Origin: Sporichthyaceae bacterium
GTDB taxonomy: Bacteria; Actinomycetota; Actinomycetes; Sporichthyales; Sporichthyaceae
Direction of reading: 5' to 3'
Assembly: GCA_036493475.1 (NCBI GenBank)
Contig: DASXPS010000070.1
Coordinates: 1 to 45,678 of the forward strand
Length of the DNA: 45,678 nucleotides
In this document: piece by piece, positions 20,274-31,896 of the stretch
How the letters are laid out: every line of letters starts with the position of its first letter
How positions within the stretch are numbered: the stretch's first letter is position 1
Notes under the pieces: model-generated
Databases searched by the model: none
What the model saw: only the letters and a program-made list of their open reading frames with translations
What the model was told of the DNA's origin: nothing
Made by a program: the position numbers and the translations under genes

Positions 20274-21088
20274 GGCGTGGGACCCTTCCCCAGCTGGGAG
20301 CCGTGGGTGGCGGCCGCCTCGTCGTCGACCTCGGGCAGGTCGGCCTGCGGGGTGCGTGCACCGCGACGGGCCGAGGAGATCGTGCGCACGTCACCGCGGG
20401 CGCGCAGCACCCGGGAGATGGACAGCTCGGACGGGCTGCCGTCGGGCAGCAGCGCGGGGGTGTCCACCGCGTTGTGCCGTGCGTAGACGCCCGGCGGTGG
20501 CATCGGGGTGACGATGCCGCCGTCCTTGAAGCGCTGGACGGACAGTTCCTGTTGGGTGCGCCGGGCACCGATGCGTTCCCGGTGGGTGAGCACCATGGCG
20601 CCGAGCGCGGCGGTGATCAACAGACCGCCGGTCACCTCGAACGCGAACACGTACTTTGTGAAGATCAGCGTGGCCAGACTCTGCACGTTGCCACCGGAGT
20701 TGGCCCGGTCCAACCCCTGGAAGGTGCTGATGGCCGCGTTGCCGAAGCCGGCCAGCACCAGGATGCCGAAGCCGGGCCCGGCCAGCATGGCCGCCCAGCG
20801 TTGCCCGCGGATGGTTTCTATCAGCGAGTCCGAGGAGTCCACGCCGACGACCATGAGCACGAACAGGAACAGCATCATGACCGCACCGGTGTAGACGACC
20901 ACCTGCACCACGGCCAGGAACGGGGCGGACTGCACGGCGAAGAACAGCGCCAGGCAGATCATCACCACGGCCAAAAACAGTGCGGAGTGCACGGCCTTTT
21001 TAGCCCCGACCATGCCCAACGCGGCCAGCACCGCCAAAGGTGCGAGGATCCAGAACAGGAAGGCCTCACCGTTGGAGGTCGAATGCAT
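20270..21088 (-). CDS. nuoJ: NADH-quinone oxidoreductase subunit J
   Basis: 272 aa. The five-helix membrane domain occupies about residues 1-170, with the conserved [19 protein letters not shown] segment. A hydrophilic C-terminal extension of about 100 residues follows and contains a Pro-rich stretch ([13 protein letters not shown]) of the kind common in actinobacterial NuoJ. The ATG shares one base with the nuoI stop. Confidence 0.94.
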   Translation of the reverse strand: MHSTSNGEAFLFWILAPLAVLAALGMVGAKKAVHSALFLAVVMICLALFFAVQSAPFLAVVQVVVYTGAVMMLFLFVLMVVGVDSSDSLIETIRGQRWAAMLAGPGFGILVLAGFGNAAISTFQGLDRANSGGNVQSLATLIFTKYVFAFEVTGGLLITAALGAMVLTHRERIGARRTQQELSVQRFKDGGIVTPMPPPGVYARHNAVDTPALLPDGSPSELSISRVLRARGDVRTISSARRGARTPQADLPEVDDEAAATHGSQLGKGPTP

Positions 21089-21651
21089 CAGCTCTCACCG
21101 GCCTTGCGCAGCGCCGGGTCGGCCGCGGTGATCTTGCCCGCGTAGTAGTCCTGATCGGTGGTGCCGGGGTACATCGGGTGCGGGGCGGGGGCCATGCCGG
21201 GCAGCAGCGGGCCGAGCAGTTCGGCCTTGGTGAAGATCAGCCGCTCCCGCGAGGAGTCCGCCAACTCGAACTCGTGCGTCATGGTCAGCGCGCGGGTGGG
21301 GCAGGCCTCGATGCACAGGCCGCAGAAGATGCAACGCAGGTAGTTGATCTGGTACACCCGCCCGTACCGCTCGCCCGGAGAGAACCGCTCGCCGGCCGTG
21401 TCGTCGTTGTCCGCACCCTCCACGTAGATGGCGTCGGCCGGGCAGGCCCAGGCACACAGCTCGCAACCGATGCACTTCTCCAGCCCGTCCGGGTGCCGGT
21501 TGAGCTGGTGGCGACCGTGAGACCGTTCGGCAATGGGAGGTCCGCCCTCCTGGCCCTTCACCTGTTCCGGATAGAACTCCGTGGTCTTCTTCCGGAACAT
21601 GGCCACAAACGTGACCCAGAAGCCGGCCAAGCCATCGGTGAGCTTAGGCAC
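21088..21651 (-). CDS. nuoI: NADH-quinone oxidoreductase subunit I (two 4Fe-4S clusters)
   Basis: 187 aa. GTG 21651 is chosen because AGGAGG lies 6 nt upstream inside the nuoH tail and the protein then opens with the expected amphipathic helix ([10 protein letters not shown]); the longer frame to 21771 is Arg-rich nuoH shadow. Two ferredoxin motifs carry clusters N6a and N6b: [12 protein letters not shown] and [12 protein letters not shown]. It passes electrons from NuoG towards NuoB. It overlaps nuoH by 8 nt. Confidence 0.95.
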   Translation of the reverse strand: MPKLTDGLAGFWVTFVAMFRKKTTEFYPEQVKGQEGGPPIAERSHGRHQLNRHPDGLEKCIGCELCAWACPADAIYVEGADNDDTAGERFSPGERYGRVYQINYLRCIFCGLCIEACPTRALTMTHEFELADSSRERLIFTKAELLGPLLPGMAPAPHPMYPGTTDQDYYAGKITAADPALRKAGES

Positions 21652-22951
21652 CTTCGTCCTCCTGACCGATGGTGCGCGTGCTCGCACCGCTGTAGGCCGG
21701 GGCGGCCGGCTGACCGGGCAGCGGCGGCACCGGGAAGCCGCCCGCGTACGGGTCGAACGCCTCTTGGCCACTCTCCTCGACAGGCTGACGCTGGGTCAGC
21801 TCCCAGATCCAGGTGCCCACCAGCACCACCACGATCGCACCGGCCGCGACCAGCACGATGTTGCGCACGTCGTAGCCCTGGTTGCGCACGCCCTGGATGG
21901 TGGCGACCAGCAAAATCCAGGCGACCGATGCCGGGATCAGCACCTTCCAACCGAACTGCATGAACTGGTCGTAGCGCATCCGGGGCAGCGTGCCGCGCAG
22001 CCAGATGAAGAAGAACACGAAGGCCATCAACTTGCCGAGGAACCACAGCACCGGCCACCAGTTCTCGTTGGCGCCGGGCCAGATCGGCCCACCCAGCGGC
22101 CACGGCGCCATCCAACCGCCGAGGAACATGGTCACGGCCAACGCCGAGACGGTGGTCAACGCGATGTACTCGCCGAGGAAGAACAGCGCGAACTTGATCG
22201 AGGAGTACTCGGTGTGGAAGCCACCGACCAGCTCGCCCTCGGCCTCGGGCAGGTCGAACGGCGGGCGGTTGGTCTCACCCACCATCGCGATCACGTAGAC
22301 CACGAACGAGGGCAACAGCGCGACGCCGAACCACAGGTTCTGCTGCGCGGCCACGATCTCCGAGGTGGACATCGAGCCGGAGTAGAGGAACACCGCGACG
22401 AAGGCCATCGACATGGCCAGCTCGTAGGAGATCATCTGCGCGGTGGAACGCAACCCACCGAGCAGCGGATAGGTCGACCCGGACGACCAGCCGGCCAGCA
22501 CGATGCCATAGATGGCCGAGGATGCCGCGGCCAGGATGAACAGCACCGCGATCGGTGAGTCGGTCAGCTGCAGCACCGTGTGATGCCCGCCGATGGAGAC
22601 CTCGGGCCCGATCGGGATCACCGAGAAGGCCAGGAACGCGCCGGTCGCGGAGAGGACCGGAGCCAGCACGAACACCATTTTGTCCGCGTTCTTCGGGATG
22701 ATGTCTTCCTTCAGCATCAACTTGATGCCGTCGGCCAGCGACTGCAACAGGCCCTGCGGACCCACTCGGTTCGGCCCCACGCGCTGCTGCATCCAGGACA
22801 CCGCGCGCCGCTCGAACCAGATGTTGAACAGGGTGATCACCATCAGAAACGCGAAGATGACGAGCACCTTGATCAGCATGATCCACCACACATCGTGGCC
22901 GAACTTGGCCAGATGCGAGCCGTCGGCCCCACCGTGGTTGAACGGCATCAT
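21644..22951 (-). CDS. nuoH: NADH-quinone oxidoreductase subunit H
   Basis: 435 aa, membrane subunit that forms much of the quinone-binding cavity. Signature segments: [47 protein letters not shown] and [11 protein letters not shown]. Two ATG codons open the gene; the first overlaps the nuoG stop (ATGA). The roughly 60-residue hydrophilic C-terminal tail rich in Pro and Ala is longer than in E. coli. Confidence 0.95.
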   Translation of the reverse strand: MMPFNHGGADGSHLAKFGHDVWWIMLIKVLVIFAFLMVITLFNIWFERRAVSWMQQRVGPNRVGPQGLLQSLADGIKLMLKEDIIPKNADKMVFVLAPVLSATGAFLAFSVIPIGPEVSIGGHHTVLQLTDSPIAVLFILAAASSAIYGIVLAGWSSGSTYPLLGGLRSTAQMISYELAMSMAFVAVFLYSGSMSTSEIVAAQQNLWFGVALLPSFVVYVIAMVGETNRPPFDLPEAEGELVGGFHTEYSSIKFALFFLGEYIALTTVSALAVTMFLGGWMAPWPLGGPIWPGANENWWPVLWFLGKLMAFVFFFIWLRGTLPRMRYDQFMQFGWKVLIPASVAWILLVATIQGVRNQGYDVRNIVLVAAGAIVVVLVGTWIWELTQRQPVEESGQEAFDPYAGGFPVPPLPGQPAAPAYSGASTRTIGQEDEGA

Positions 22952-25395
22952 GCGGCACCTCCCGCGTGGATCCGGACCACCGCGCCCGGCCGGGCCCCGA
23001 GGTCGCGCAGCACGGCCGAGCCGGGCGACTTGATCGGCAACCAGACCACCCGGTCCGGCATCTCGGTGATCACCATCGGCAGCCGGATCGTGCCGCGCTC
23101 GGCGGAGACCACCACCAAGGACCGGTCGGCGGCACCGATCTCCGCGGCGGTGCTCGCGGACAGCCGGACCACCGGTTTGCGCGCGGTACGGGCCAGGTGC
23201 GGCTCACCGTCCTGCAGCCGCGCGAGGTCGAGCAGCATGCGCCAACCCGCCAGCACCGCCTCGCCGGCGGCCGGGGTGGGCGTGCTCGGCGCCGGCAGCG
23301 ACGGCGGCACCGGACGCGGCCCGGACCACACGCCCACCGAGGCCAGCTCGGCGGCCGCGTCGGCCGCGTCGCGCAGCCCCAGCGACCGATCCATCTCCTC
23401 CGCGATCGCCTCCAACACCCGCAGGTCGGTCATCGAGGTGGCGCCGCGCAGCGCCTGGGAGAACGGGCGGGCCCGCCCCTCCCAGTTGAGGAACGTGCCC
23501 TCCTTCTCCGCCACCGGCGGAACCGGGAACACCACATCGGCGCGCTCGGTGACCTCGCTGACCCGCATCTCCAGGCTGACCACGAAATCGACGATGCTCA
23601 GTGCGGTCAGCGCGGCGTGCGGATCGGGCAGGTCGTCGGTGTCCACGCCACCGACCACCAGCGCCTTGAGCTCACCGGCCGCGGCCGCGGCCAGGATCCC
23701 GGCGGTGTCCCGACCCACCGCGCGCGGCAGATCGCCCAGACCCCAGGCGCGACCGACCTCGCGCCGGGCGTCCTCGTTGGTGACCGGCCGGCCGCCGGGC
23801 AGCAGGTTGGGGGCGGCACCGGCCTCCAGCGCACCGCGCTCGCCGGCCCGCCGCGGGATCCAGGCGATCGCCGCACCCGTGGTCGAGGACAGCCGGCTGA
23901 CCGCGGACAATGCGCCGGGCAGAGCCGCCAACCGCTCACCGACCGCGATGATCGCGCCCGGTTCCCGCAGCTTGTCGGTCAGCTCCCACTCACCGGCCAG
24001 GATGCGGTCTAGAATCGCCGCCTCGTCGCCGGGCACCGTCGGGATCAGCGTGCCGCCGCACTTGAACAACCCGTTGGTGGTGAACGGGGCGAGGGAGTAC
24101 ACCGGGGATTTGCGCTTCAGATACGCCTTGCGCAGCCGCAGGAAGACACCCGCGGCCTCCTCCTCGGCCTCCAGCCCCACCAGCAGCACGATGGGGGCGT
24201 TCTCCAAGCCGCGGTAGGTCACCGCATCCGGCGTGCTGGTGTTGTCTGATCGGCTTTTACCGTCGCCGATGCCGATGCCGCGCCCGACGACGTGGGCGGC
24301 CAGGAACTCAGCCTCCTCCACCGAGTGCGGCCGACTGCGGAAGTCGATGTCGTTGGTGTCCAGTGCGACCCGGGCGAACTTCGAGTACGCGTAGTTGTCC
24401 TCCAGCGTCATCCGCCCACCGACCAGCACGCCCACCCGACCGCGCTCGGCCTCCAGCCGTTCGGCCACCACGGCCAGTGCCTCCCGCCAGGACGCGGGCA
24501 CCAGGGTGTTGTCGGAGTCGCGGATCAGCGGGGTGGTGATGCGGTCCGGGCGCTGGGCGTAGGCGAACGCGAACCGGCCCTTGTCGCAGTTCCACTCCTC
24601 ATTGACCTCGTGGTCCTCACCGGCCAGTCGGCGCATGACCTTGCCGCGGCGGTGGTCGGTGCGCAGCGCACACCCACCCGAGCAGTGCTCGCACACGCTC
24701 GGGCTGGAGACCAGGTCGAAGGGCCGGGAGCGGAACCGGTAGGCCGCCGAGGTCAGCGCGCCCACCGGGCAGATCTGGATGGTGTTGCCGGAGAAGTAGC
24801 TCTCGAACGGGGCGTCGGTGTAGATGGACACCTGCTGCAACGCGCCGCGCTCGAACATGTCGATGAACGGGTCACCGGCGATCTGCTGGGAGAACCGGGT
24901 GCAGCGCGCGCACAGCACGCAGCGCTCCCGGTCCAGCAGCACCTGCGCGGAGATGGACACCGGCTTGGCGAACGTGCGCTTGACGTCGGCGAACCGCGTT
25001 TCCGCACGTCCGTTGGACAGCGCCTGGTTCTGCAGCGGGCACTCGCCGCCCTTGTCGCACACCGGGCAGTCCAGCGGGTGGTTGATCAGCAGCAGTTCCA
25101 TCACACCCTGCTGCGCCTTGTCTGCGACCGGCGAGGAGAGCTGGGTGAGCACCTCCATGCCCTCGGTGACCGTGATGGTGCAGGAAGCCGCGGGCTTGCG
25201 CTGCCCGGCAACCTCGACCAGGCACTGCCGGCAGGCACCGACCGGATCCAGCAACGGGTGGTCGCAGAACCGCGGGATCTGGATGCCGACCTGCTCGGCC
25301 GCCCGGATCACCAGCGTGCCCTTTTCCACCGTGACCGGGATCCCGTCGATGGTCAGGTTCACCAGGTCGGTGGCCCGGGTTACTTCCACTGTCAT
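22948..25395 (-). CDS. nuoG: NADH-quinone oxidoreductase subunit G
   Basis: 815 aa, the largest peripheral subunit, with the molybdopterin-oxidoreductase fold. N-terminal 2Fe-2S ligands lie in [16 protein letters not shown], the His-Cys cluster in [18 protein letters not shown], a 4Fe-4S motif in [13 protein letters not shown], and a further Cys set in CEHCSGGC. The C-terminal half is Ala-rich and has no visible molybdopterin ligands, as expected for NuoG. It overlaps nuoF and nuoH by 4 nt each. Confidence 0.95.
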   Translation of the reverse strand: MTVEVTRATDLVNLTIDGIPVTVEKGTLVIRAAEQVGIQIPRFCDHPLLDPVGACRQCLVEVAGQRKPAASCTITVTEGMEVLTQLSSPVADKAQQGVMELLLINHPLDCPVCDKGGECPLQNQALSNGRAETRFADVKRTFAKPVSISAQVLLDRERCVLCARCTRFSQQIAGDPFIDMFERGALQQVSIYTDAPFESYFSGNTIQICPVGALTSAAYRFRSRPFDLVSSPSVCEHCSGGCALRTDHRRGKVMRRLAGEDHEVNEEWNCDKGRFAFAYAQRPDRITTPLIRDSDNTLVPASWREALAVVAERLEAERGRVGVLVGGRMTLEDNYAYSKFARVALDTNDIDFRSRPHSVEEAEFLAAHVVGRGIGIGDGKSRSDNTSTPDAVTYRGLENAPIVLLVGLEAEEEAAGVFLRLRKAYLKRKSPVYSLAPFTTNGLFKCGGTLIPTVPGDEAAILDRILAGEWELTDKLREPGAIIAVGERLAALPGALSAVSRLSSTTGAAIAWIPRRAGERGALEAGAAPNLLPGGRPVTNEDARREVGRAWGLGDLPRAVGRDTAGILAAAAAGELKALVVGGVDTDDLPDPHAALTALSIVDFVVSLEMRVSEVTERADVVFPVPPVAEKEGTFLNWEGRARPFSQALRGATSMTDLRVLEAIAEEMDRSLGLRDAADAAAELASVGVWSGPRPVPPSLPAPSTPTPAAGEAVLAGWRMLLDLARLQDGEPHLARTARKPVVRLSASTAAEIGAADRSLVVVSAERGTIRLPMVITEMPDRVVWLPIKSPGSAVLRDLGARPGAVVRIHAGGAA

Positions 25396-26687
25396 ACCGA
25401 TGCTCCAGCGAACAAAGTGGCGGCGACCGGGTCGAACGGACAGCCACCGTCGGTCAGGTGCGCAATGAACTCGTCGCGGAAGTACTGCACCGCGGAGGTG
25501 ATCGGGCTGACCGCACCGTCAGCGAGCGCGCAGAACGAGCGGCCCAGGATGTTGTCGCAGATGTCCAGGAGCTGGTCGATCTCCGCTTCGGAACCCCGGC
25601 CGTTCTCCAACCGCTTGAGCATCTGCACCAGCCAGTAGGTGCCCTCCCGGCACGGGGTGCACTTGCCGCAGGACTCATGGGCGTAGAACTCCGTCCAGCG
25701 CAGCACCGAGCGCACCACGCAGGTGGTCTCGTCGAAGCACTGCAACGCCTTGGTGCCGAGCATGGAGCCGGCCGCGCCAATGGCTTCGTAGTCCAGCGGG
25801 ACGTCCAGGTGCGCGTCGGTCAGGATCGGCGTGGACGAGCCCCCGGGGGTCCAGAACTTCAGCTGGTGGCCCGGCCGCATGCCGCCGGACAGGTCGAGTA
25901 ACTGACGCAGCGTCACACCCAACGGGGCCTCGAACTGTCCGGGGTTGGCCACGTGCCCGGACAACGAATAAAGCGTGTAGCCCTTGGACTTCTCCGTGCC
26001 CATGGACTGGAACCAGTCCGCACCGCCGGCCACGATCGAGGGCACCGAGGCGATGGACTCCACGTTGTTGATCACCGTGGGGCAGCCGTACAGACCCGCC
26101 ACCGCGGGGAACGGTGGACGCAGTCGCGGTTGGCCGCGGCGGCCCTCCAGTGAGTCCAGCAGTGCGGTCTCCTCGCCGCAGATGTAGGCACCGGCACCGA
26201 CGTGCACCACGATCTCCAGGTCGTATCCGGTGCCGAACACACCCTTGCCGGCATAGCCGCGCGCGTAGGCGTCGGCCACCGCCTGCTGCATGCGACGGAT
26301 GACGTGCAGCACCTCACCGCGCACATAGATGAACGCGTGCGAGGCGCGGATTGCGTAGGACGCGATGATCACGCCCTCCAGCAGCACGTGTGGGTTGGCC
26401 ATCATCAACGGGATGTCCTTGCACGTGCCCGGCTCGGACTCGTCGGCGTTGACCACCAGGTAGTGCGGCTTGTTGTCGTTCTGCGGGATGAAGCTCCACT
26501 TCATGCCGGTGGGGAAGCCCGCACCGCCGCGGCCGCGCAGACCGGACTCCTTGACCAGCGCGATCAGCGCGTCCGGGTCCATGCTCAGCGCCTTACGGGC
26601 AGCGGAATACCCGCCGTGCCGCTCGTAGCCGCCGATCTTCCAGGAGTCCGGGTCGTCCCAGTGCCGGGAAAGCACAGGAGTGAGCAT
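25392..26687 (-). CDS. nuoF: NADH-quinone oxidoreductase subunit F (FMN and NADH binding)
   Basis: 431 aa. It starts at ATG 26687, since the protein then begins [10 protein letters not shown] like other actinobacterial NuoF; the open frame upstream is nuoE shadow. It binds NADH and FMN and holds cluster N3. Motifs: [42 protein letters not shown] and the cluster motif [12 protein letters not shown]. It lies 4 nt after nuoE and overlaps nuoG. Confidence 0.96.
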   Translation of the reverse strand: MLTPVLSRHWDDPDSWKIGGYERHGGYSAARKALSMDPDALIALVKESGLRGRGGAGFPTGMKWSFIPQNDNKPHYLVVNADESEPGTCKDIPLMMANPHVLLEGVIIASYAIRASHAFIYVRGEVLHVIRRMQQAVADAYARGYAGKGVFGTGYDLEIVVHVGAGAYICGEETALLDSLEGRRGQPRLRPPFPAVAGLYGCPTVINNVESIASVPSIVAGGADWFQSMGTEKSKGYTLYSLSGHVANPGQFEAPLGVTLRQLLDLSGGMRPGHQLKFWTPGGSSTPILTDAHLDVPLDYEAIGAAGSMLGTKALQCFDETTCVVRSVLRWTEFYAHESCGKCTPCREGTYWLVQMLKRLENGRGSEAEIDQLLDICDNILGRSFCALADGAVSPITSAVQYFRDEFIAHLTDGGCPFDPVAATLFAGASV

Positions 26688-26691
26688 CGCC

Positions 26692-27354
26692 TCAGTTCCC
26701 CCCGTCGGGCAGCGCGGGCGCGTTGTCACCGCGCTGCTTGGCGTACTCCAACCCGAGCAGCGTCGGCGGGCCCGCGGCGGGACCCTCGTCGGCCCGCCCG
26801 TCCGGGAATCCGGCCAGCACTCGGGAGGCCTCCCGCCAGGTGCACACGGAGCTCGCGCCCCGGGTCGGCGCGGGCGAGTTCCCACTGCGCAGGTCGTCGA
26901 CCAACTGCCGGGCCGAGGCCGGCGTCTGGTTGTCGAAGAACTCCCAGTTGACGGTCATCACCGGCGCGTAGTCGCAGGCCGCGTTGCACTCGATGTGTTC
27001 CAGGGTGACCATGCCGTCCGGCGTGGTCTCGTCGTTGCCGATGCCCAGGTGCGCCTTGAGATCGGCGAAGATCGCGTCGCCGCCCATCACCGCGCACAGG
27101 GTGTTCGTGCAGACCCCGACGTGGTACTGCCCGATCGGGCGGCGCTTGTACATCGTGTAGAAGGTGGCCACCCCGCCCACCTCGGCCACGGTGAGGCCCA
27201 GTTCCTCCGCGCAGATCGCCACGGCCTGCGGGGAGACATAGCCCTCCTCGGCCTGGCACAGGTGCAGCATCGGCAGCAACGCCGAGCGCGGTTCCGGGTA
27301 GCGCGCGATGATCTCGCGCAGCTGCGCGCGGGTCGCGTCGTCGGTCAAGCTCAT
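26692..27354 (-). CDS. nuoE: NADH-quinone oxidoreductase subunit E
   Basis: 220 aa, thioredoxin-fold 2Fe-2S subunit (cluster N1a). Ligands are seen in [11 protein letters not shown] and [14 protein letters not shown] 27354 overlaps the nuoD stop. The C-terminal extension of about 60 residues, beyond the E. coli length, is rich in Ala, Gly and Pro. It works with NuoF and NuoG in the NADH-dehydrogenase module. Confidence 0.95.
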   Translation of the reverse strand: MSLTDDATRAQLREIIARYPEPRSALLPMLHLCQAEEGYVSPQAVAICAEELGLTVAEVGGVATFYTMYKRRPIGQYHVGVCTNTLCAVMGGDAIFADLKAHLGIGNDETTPDGMVTLEHIECNAACDYAPVMTVNWEFFDNQTPASARQLVDDLRSGNSPAPTRGASSVCTWREASRVLAGFPDGRADEGPAAGPPTLLGLEYAKQRGDNAPALPDGGN

Positions 27355-28691
27355 CGATCCACCCCACCCATCACCGGGTCGATCGAGGCGACCGCGGCGA
27401 TCACGTCGGCGACCAAGCTGCCCTCGCACATCGCGGCCACCGACTGCAGGTTCACGAACGAGGGATCGCGGAAGTGCACCCGGTACGGGCGGGTGCCGCC
27501 GTCGGACACCAGATGCACGCCGAGCTCCCCGCGCGGGGACTCGATGGCCTGGTAGACCTGACCGGCCGGTACCCGGAAGCCCTCGGTCACCAACTTGAAG
27601 TGGTGAATCAGGGCCTCCATGGATTCGCCCATGATGTGCTTGATGTGCTCGAGTGAGTTGCCCAGCCCGTCGCCGCCCAGTGCCAACTGCGCGGGCCAGG
27701 CGATCTTCTTGTCCTCGACCATCACCGGCTGCCCCTGCGTCTTCTCCAGGCGGTCCAGGCACTGCTCGACGATGCGGATCGACTGGCCCATCTCCTCCAG
27801 CCGGATGATGTAACGGCCCCAGGCATCGCAGCCGTCGTGCGTCTCGATGTCGAACTCGTAGGTCTCGTATCCGCAGTACGGCTGCGACTTGCGCAGGTCG
27901 TGCGGCAGGCCGGTGGCCCGCAGGCAGGGACCGGTGATCCCGAGCGCCATGCACCCGGTCAGGTCCAGGTAGCCGACGCCGACCGTGCGGCCCTGCCAGA
28001 TCGGTTGGCCGTTGAGCAGCCGGACGTAGTCCTTCTTGCGCTTTCCCCACACCTTCACCAGCGCCCGGGCCTTGTCGATCGCGGAGGCCGGGATGTCGTC
28101 GGCCAGGCCACCGGGACGGATGAACGCGTTGTTCATGCGCAGCCCGGAGCACTCCTCGAAGATGTCCAGGATTTCCTCGCGCTCGCGGAAGCCGAACATC
28201 ATCGGGGTGATGGCGCCGATCTCCATGCCGCCGGTGGCGATGGCCACCAGGTGCGAGGAGATGCGGTTGAGCTCCATCAGGAACACCCGCGCGACGCAGG
28301 CCCGCTCGGGGATCGTCTCGGTGATGCCGAGCAACTTCTCCACGGCCAGGCAGTAGGCGGTCTCGTTGAAGAACGGCGAGAGGTAGTCCATCCGGGTCAC
28401 GAACGTGACGCCCTGGGTGAACGTGCGGTACTCGCAGTTCTTCTCGATGCCGGTGTGCAGGTAGCCGATGCCGCACCGAGCCTCGGTCACCGTCTCGCCC
28501 TCGAGTTCGAGGATGAGCCGGAGCACACCGTGGGTGGACGGGTGCTGTGGCCCCATGTTCACCACGATGCGTTCCTCGGGCGACTCGCCGAGGTCGGCGA
28601 CCAGGCCCTCCCAGTCGCCGCCGCTGACGTTGAAGATCCGTCCCTCGGTGGTGTCGGTGGCCGCGGCGTACGCGTCGGTTTGCTCGGTCAT
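27351..28691 (-). CDS. nuoD: NADH-quinone oxidoreductase subunit D
   Basis: 446 aa, 49-kDa-type subunit lining the quinone site. The hallmark [15 protein letters not shown] holds the quinone-contacting His; [11 protein letters not shown] and [16 protein letters not shown] are also present. The start at ATG 28691 shares one base with the nuoC stop. It is encoded separately from nuoC, unlike the fused E. coli NuoCD. Confidence 0.96.
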   Translation of the reverse strand: MTEQTDAYAAATDTTEGRIFNVSGGDWEGLVADLGESPEERIVVNMGPQHPSTHGVLRLILELEGETVTEARCGIGYLHTGIEKNCEYRTFTQGVTFVTRMDYLSPFFNETAYCLAVEKLLGITETIPERACVARVFLMELNRISSHLVAIATGGMEIGAITPMMFGFREREEILDIFEECSGLRMNNAFIRPGGLADDIPASAIDKARALVKVWGKRKKDYVRLLNGQPIWQGRTVGVGYLDLTGCMALGITGPCLRATGLPHDLRKSQPYCGYETYEFDIETHDGCDAWGRYIIRLEEMGQSIRIVEQCLDRLEKTQGQPVMVEDKKIAWPAQLALGGDGLGNSLEHIKHIMGESMEALIHHFKLVTEGFRVPAGQVYQAIESPRGELGVHLVSDGGTRPYRVHFRDPSFVNLQSVAAMCEGSLVADVIAAVASIDPVMGGVDR

Positions 28692-29413
28692 CAGTTGTAG
28701 GACCGCCTCTCGTCCGGCGGGGGAATCTGCGCGCCCTTGTACTCCACCGGGATGCCACCCAGCGGGTAGTCCTTGCGCTGCGGGTGTCCGGGCCAGTCGT
28801 CCGGCATCTCGATCCGGGTCAGCGCCGGGTGGCCGTCGAAGATGATGCCGAAGAAGTCGTAGGTCTCCCGCTCCTGCCAGTCGCAGGTCGGGTAGACCGC
28901 GAACACCGAGGGCAGATGCGGTTTCTCGTCGGGCACCGAGCACTCCAACCGGACGCGCCGGTTGTGGGTGATCGAGGTCAGGTGGTAGACGGCGTGCAGC
29001 TCCCGGCCGGTCTGGTGCGGGTAGTGCACGCCGGACACCGAGGAGAGCAACTCGAAGCGCAGGTCGGGGTCGTCGCGCAAGGCGCGAGCCACCTCGACGA
29101 TGCGCTCGGGCACGACGTGGAAGGTCAGTTCGCCGCGGTCCACCACCACGGCCTCGACCGCCTGATACCAGCCCAGGCCGAGGGGCACCAGGGCGCGCCG
29201 CAGGTGGTCCGCGACCTCGTCGAACTCCCCGCCGTAGGGCGGCACGGTGGACGCGGGCAGGTGCACCTCGCGCACCAGACCCGAGTAACCCGAGGTGTCG
29301 CCGGTACCCCGCACACCGAACATGCCCTGGCGCACATCGACCGTGGTGCCCCCGGCGCCCGGCGGGGTGGGCAGGTTCTCCGGCTGTGTGCCGGCCGGCT
29401 GCTCGACGGTCAT
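28691..29413 (-). CDS. nuoC: NADH-quinone oxidoreductase subunit C
   Basis: 240 aa, 30-kDa-type connecting subunit. The signature region [23 protein letters not shown] and the downstream RKDYPLGG are present. The N-terminal 60 residues are Pro/Gly-rich and specific to actinobacterial forms. It follows nuoB after a 46-nt spacer that carries the motif GAGCGAGCGAAGCGAGCTC. Confidence 0.94.
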   Translation of the reverse strand: MTVEQPAGTQPENLPTPPGAGGTTVDVRQGMFGVRGTGDTSGYSGLVREVHLPASTVPPYGGEFDEVADHLRRALVPLGLGWYQAVEAVVVDRGELTFHVVPERIVEVARALRDDPDLRFELLSSVSGVHYPHQTGRELHAVYHLTSITHNRRVRLECSVPDEKPHLPSVFAVYPTCDWQERETYDFFGIIFDGHPALTRIEMPDDWPGHPQRKDYPLGGIPVEYKGAQIPPPDERRSYN

Positions 29414-29459
29414 CGCTCGTCCCTCGCGATGGTGCTCATCATGAGCTCGCTTCGCTCGC

Positions 29460-30014
29460 TCATCGCAGCAGCCCCTTCATCTCCGAGGTGGGCAGCGCGT
29501 CCAGTGCGGCGGCCTCGAGTTCGTTGCGCTCCCGTACGCCGTGCGCACCGAGCTTGGTGTCCCGGATCTGCGCGTGCAGCTTGAGAATCGCGTCCAGCAA
29601 CATCTCCGGGCGCGGCGGGCAGCCGGGCAGGTAGATGTCCACCGGCACGATGTGGTCCACGCCCTGCACCACGGCGTAGTTGTTGAACATGCCGCCGGAC
29701 GACGCACACACGCCCATCGCCAGCACCCACTTGGGGTTGGCCATCTGGTCGTAGACCTGACGCAGGACCGGGGCCATCTTCTGGCTGACCCGGCCGGCCA
29801 CGATCATCAGGTCGGCCTGTCGCGGCGAGGCCCGGAACGCCTCCATGCCGAATCGCGCGATGTCGTAGCGGCCGGTGCCGGTGGCCATCATCTCGATGGC
29901 GCAGCAGGCCAACCCGAACGTCGCGGGCCACAGCGAGCTCTTGCGCATGTACCCGGCCATATCCTCGACCGTGCTGAGCAGGAAGCCGCTGGGGAGTTTC
30001 TCCTCGATCCCCAT
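29460..30014 (-). CDS. nuoB: NADH-quinone oxidoreductase subunit B (cluster N2)
   Basis: 184 aa. It carries the terminal 4Fe-4S cluster N2 that reduces the quinone; ligands are in ACCAIEMM (adjacent Cys pair), [11 protein letters not shown] and LPGCPPRPE. The ATG lies 43 nt after the nuoA stop. N-terminal sequence and length are normal. Confidence 0.96.
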   Translation of the reverse strand: MGIEEKLPSGFLLSTVEDMAGYMRKSSLWPATFGLACCAIEMMATGTGRYDIARFGMEAFRASPRQADLMIVAGRVSQKMAPVLRQVYDQMANPKWVLAMGVCASSGGMFNNYAVVQGVDHIVPVDIYLPGCPPRPEMLLDAILKLHAQIRDTKLGAHGVRERNELEAAALDALPTSEMKGLLR

Positions 30015-30057
30015 GGGGTGAAAGTCCTTGTCCTCTAGGCAGATGTGGGCGGTGCGG

Positions 30058-30423
30058 TCAGTCCCAGTCCAGGCCGCCTCGGCGCCAGACGTACACGAAG
30101 GGCACGAACACCGTCACGATGAACAGCACCATCTCGACCAGGATCGAGATGCCGAAGGAGTCGAAGGTGACCGCCCACGGATAGAGGAAAATGATCTCGA
30201 CGTCGAAGATGATGAACAGCATCGCGGTCAGGAAATACTTGACCGGGAAGCGGCCGCCACCGACCGGCTGCGGGGTCGGCTCGATGCCGCACTCGTAGGC
30301 GTCGAGCTTCGCGCGGTTGTACCGCTTGGGCCCGGTGAGCATGCCCATCACCACCGAGAATGCGGCGAAGCCGAACGCGAGTGCGGCGAGCACGGCGATC
30401 GGGATGTAGACGTTTCCGTGCAT
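30058..30423 (-). CDS. nuoA: NADH-quinone oxidoreductase subunit A
   Basis: 121 aa with three transmembrane helices. The conserved loop YECGIEP and the helix [12 protein letters not shown] are present. It is the first gene of the nuo operon, and its upstream 84 nt probably hold the operon promoter. Confidence 0.95.
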   Translation of the reverse strand: MHGNVYIPIAVLAALAFGFAAFSVVMGMLTGPKRYNRAKLDAYECGIEPTPQPVGGGRFPVKYFLTAMLFIIFDVEIIFLYPWAVTFDSFGISILVEMVLFIVTVFVPFVYVWRRGGLDWD

Positions 30424-30471
30424 CGCACCTGCTCTCTTCTGCTGGTCGGTGGCCCCGGCGAAGGGCGCCCC

Positions 30472-30477
30472 ATCCTA
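30472..30477 (-). promoter_or_regulatory. Possible -10 element of the nuo operon
   Basis: On the minus strand 30477-30472 reads TAGGAT, 49 nt before the nuoA ATG, in the only non-coding gap upstream of nuoA. No good -35 is seen. Weak call. Confidence 0.3.
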
Positions 30478-30507
30478 TGGATCTTGTCCGTTTCCCCCGG
30501 CGCCGGG

Positions 30508-31782
30508 TCAGGCCGCCGGCGTAAGTCTCGACAGGCCGTTGATGAGTCGATCCATGGCGTCACCACCGGTCGGGTCGGTGAGGTTGGCGAGCAGCTTCAA
30601 CATGAAGCGCATCAGCGTCGGGTGCGGCAATCCGTGCCGGGTGGCCAGTTTCATCACGTTGGGGTTCCCGATGGCCTTCACGAACACCCGGCCCAATCGG
30701 TAATAACCGCCGTACGTTTCCTTGAGGATTTGCGGGTAGCCGTGCAGGGTCCGTTCCCTGGCTTCGTCGGTGCGGGCGGACAGCGCTTGCGCGACGACCT
30801 CGGCGGCGATGGTCGCGGACTCCATGGCGTAGGCGATGCCCTCGCCGTTGAACGGGTTCACCATCCCGGCCGCGTCGCCGACCAGCAGCACCCCGCGGGT
30901 GTACTGCGGTGTGCGGTTGAAGCCCATGGGCAGCGCCGCGCCCTGGATCTCCCCGCGCCGGTTCTCCTCCCGGTAGCCCCACTCGGCCGGGGTGGAGTCC
31001 ATCCAGGTGCGCAGCATGGCCTTGTAGTCGGTCCGGCCGAACGCGCTGGAGGTGTTGAGGATGCCCAGGCCCACGTTGCTGGTGCCGTCACCGACCCCGA
31101 AGATCCAGCCGTAGCCGGGCAGCAGGCGCGGGGTGGAGCTGGTGCGGTCCCACAGCTCCAGCCAGGACTCCAGCCAGTCGTCGTCATGGCGCGGGGACTC
31201 GTAGTAGGTGCGCACCGCGACACCCATCGGTCGGTCGTCACGCTTGTGCAGGCCCAGGGCCAGCGACAGCCGGGTGGAATTGCCGTCACAGGCCAGCGTG
31301 ATCGGTGCCCGGAACTCGGTGACGGTGCCGTCCTGCTTGGCCGTCACGCCGATGACCCGGTCGGTCCGGGAGTCCAGGATGGGGCCGGTGACGTTGGTGC
31401 CCTCGTGCAGTCGGGCGCCGGCCTTCTCCGCGTGCCGGGCGAGGATCTCGTCGAAGTCCATCCGGGTGCGGACCAGGCCGTAGTCGGGGAACGCCGACAG
31501 GTCCGGCCAGCGCACCTCCAGCCGGGAGCCGCCGCCGAGGATGCGTAGGCCCTGGTTGCGGATCCAGCCGTCGGATTCCCGGATCGGGACGCCCATGGCC
31601 ACCAGTTGCTTGACCGCGCGCGGGGTCAAGCCGTCACCGCAGACCTTTTCTCTGGGGAACCGGGATTTTTCCAGCAGCAGCACGTCGAGCCCGGCCCGGG
31701 CCAGGTTAAAGGCAGCAGTGGCGCCCGCAGGACCCGCGCCGACGACGATGACGTCGGCGTCCCGGGCGGTCGTATCACCCAT
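30508..31782 (-). CDS. Geranylgeranyl-reductase-family FAD oxidoreductase (possible menaquinone reductase, MenJ-like)
   Basis: 424 aa from ATG 31782; an upstream start at 31809 is less likely because GGCAGG lies just before 31782. The N-terminal FAD-binding motif VVGAGPAGATAAFNLARAG, the CGDGLTPRAV segment and the later LLVGDAAGMVNPFNGEGI are diagnostic of the geranylgeranyl-reductase group. In mycobacteria a member saturates one isoprene unit of menaquinone. Its place between nuoA and menG, with a polyprenyl synthase at the far end of the nuo unit, supports that job here. It has no predicted transmembrane helix. Confidence 0.85.
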   Translation of the reverse strand: MGDTTARDADVIVVGAGPAGATAAFNLARAGLDVLLLEKSRFPREKVCGDGLTPRAVKQLVAMGVPIRESDGWIRNQGLRILGGGSRLEVRWPDLSAFPDYGLVRTRMDFDEILARHAEKAGARLHEGTNVTGPILDSRTDRVIGVTAKQDGTVTEFRAPITLACDGNSTRLSLALGLHKRDDRPMGVAVRTYYESPRHDDDWLESWLELWDRTSSTPRLLPGYGWIFGVGDGTSNVGLGILNTSSAFGRTDYKAMLRTWMDSTPAEWGYREENRRGEIQGAALPMGFNRTPQYTRGVLLVGDAAGMVNPFNGEGIAYAMESATIAAEVVAQALSARTDEARERTLHGYPQILKETYGGYYRLGRVFVKAIGNPNVMKLATRHGLPHPTLMRFMLKLLANLTDPTGGDAMDRLINGLSRLTPAA

Positions 31783-31896
31783 CGGGACCTGCCTTGTGAA
31801 TCGATTCACGAGAACGCGCCACGGGCGAGTCTACGCCCGGCGGAGCGGTGCCCCTGCACCGGCGGCAGGGTGGGCCGGCGGGGGGGCCGGGCGGGT

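Noticed and set aside
29414-29459. GAGCGAGCGAAGCGAGCTC motif between nuoC and nuoB
   Set aside because: Looks like a dispersed intergenic repeat, but the hairpin potential is weak and copy number cannot be judged from this window.
30028-31548. 506-codon plus-strand frame opposite nuoA and the geranylgeranyl-reductase-type gene
   Set aside because: It overlaps two well-supported minus-strand genes and encodes a His/Gln/Arg-rich sequence without motifs.
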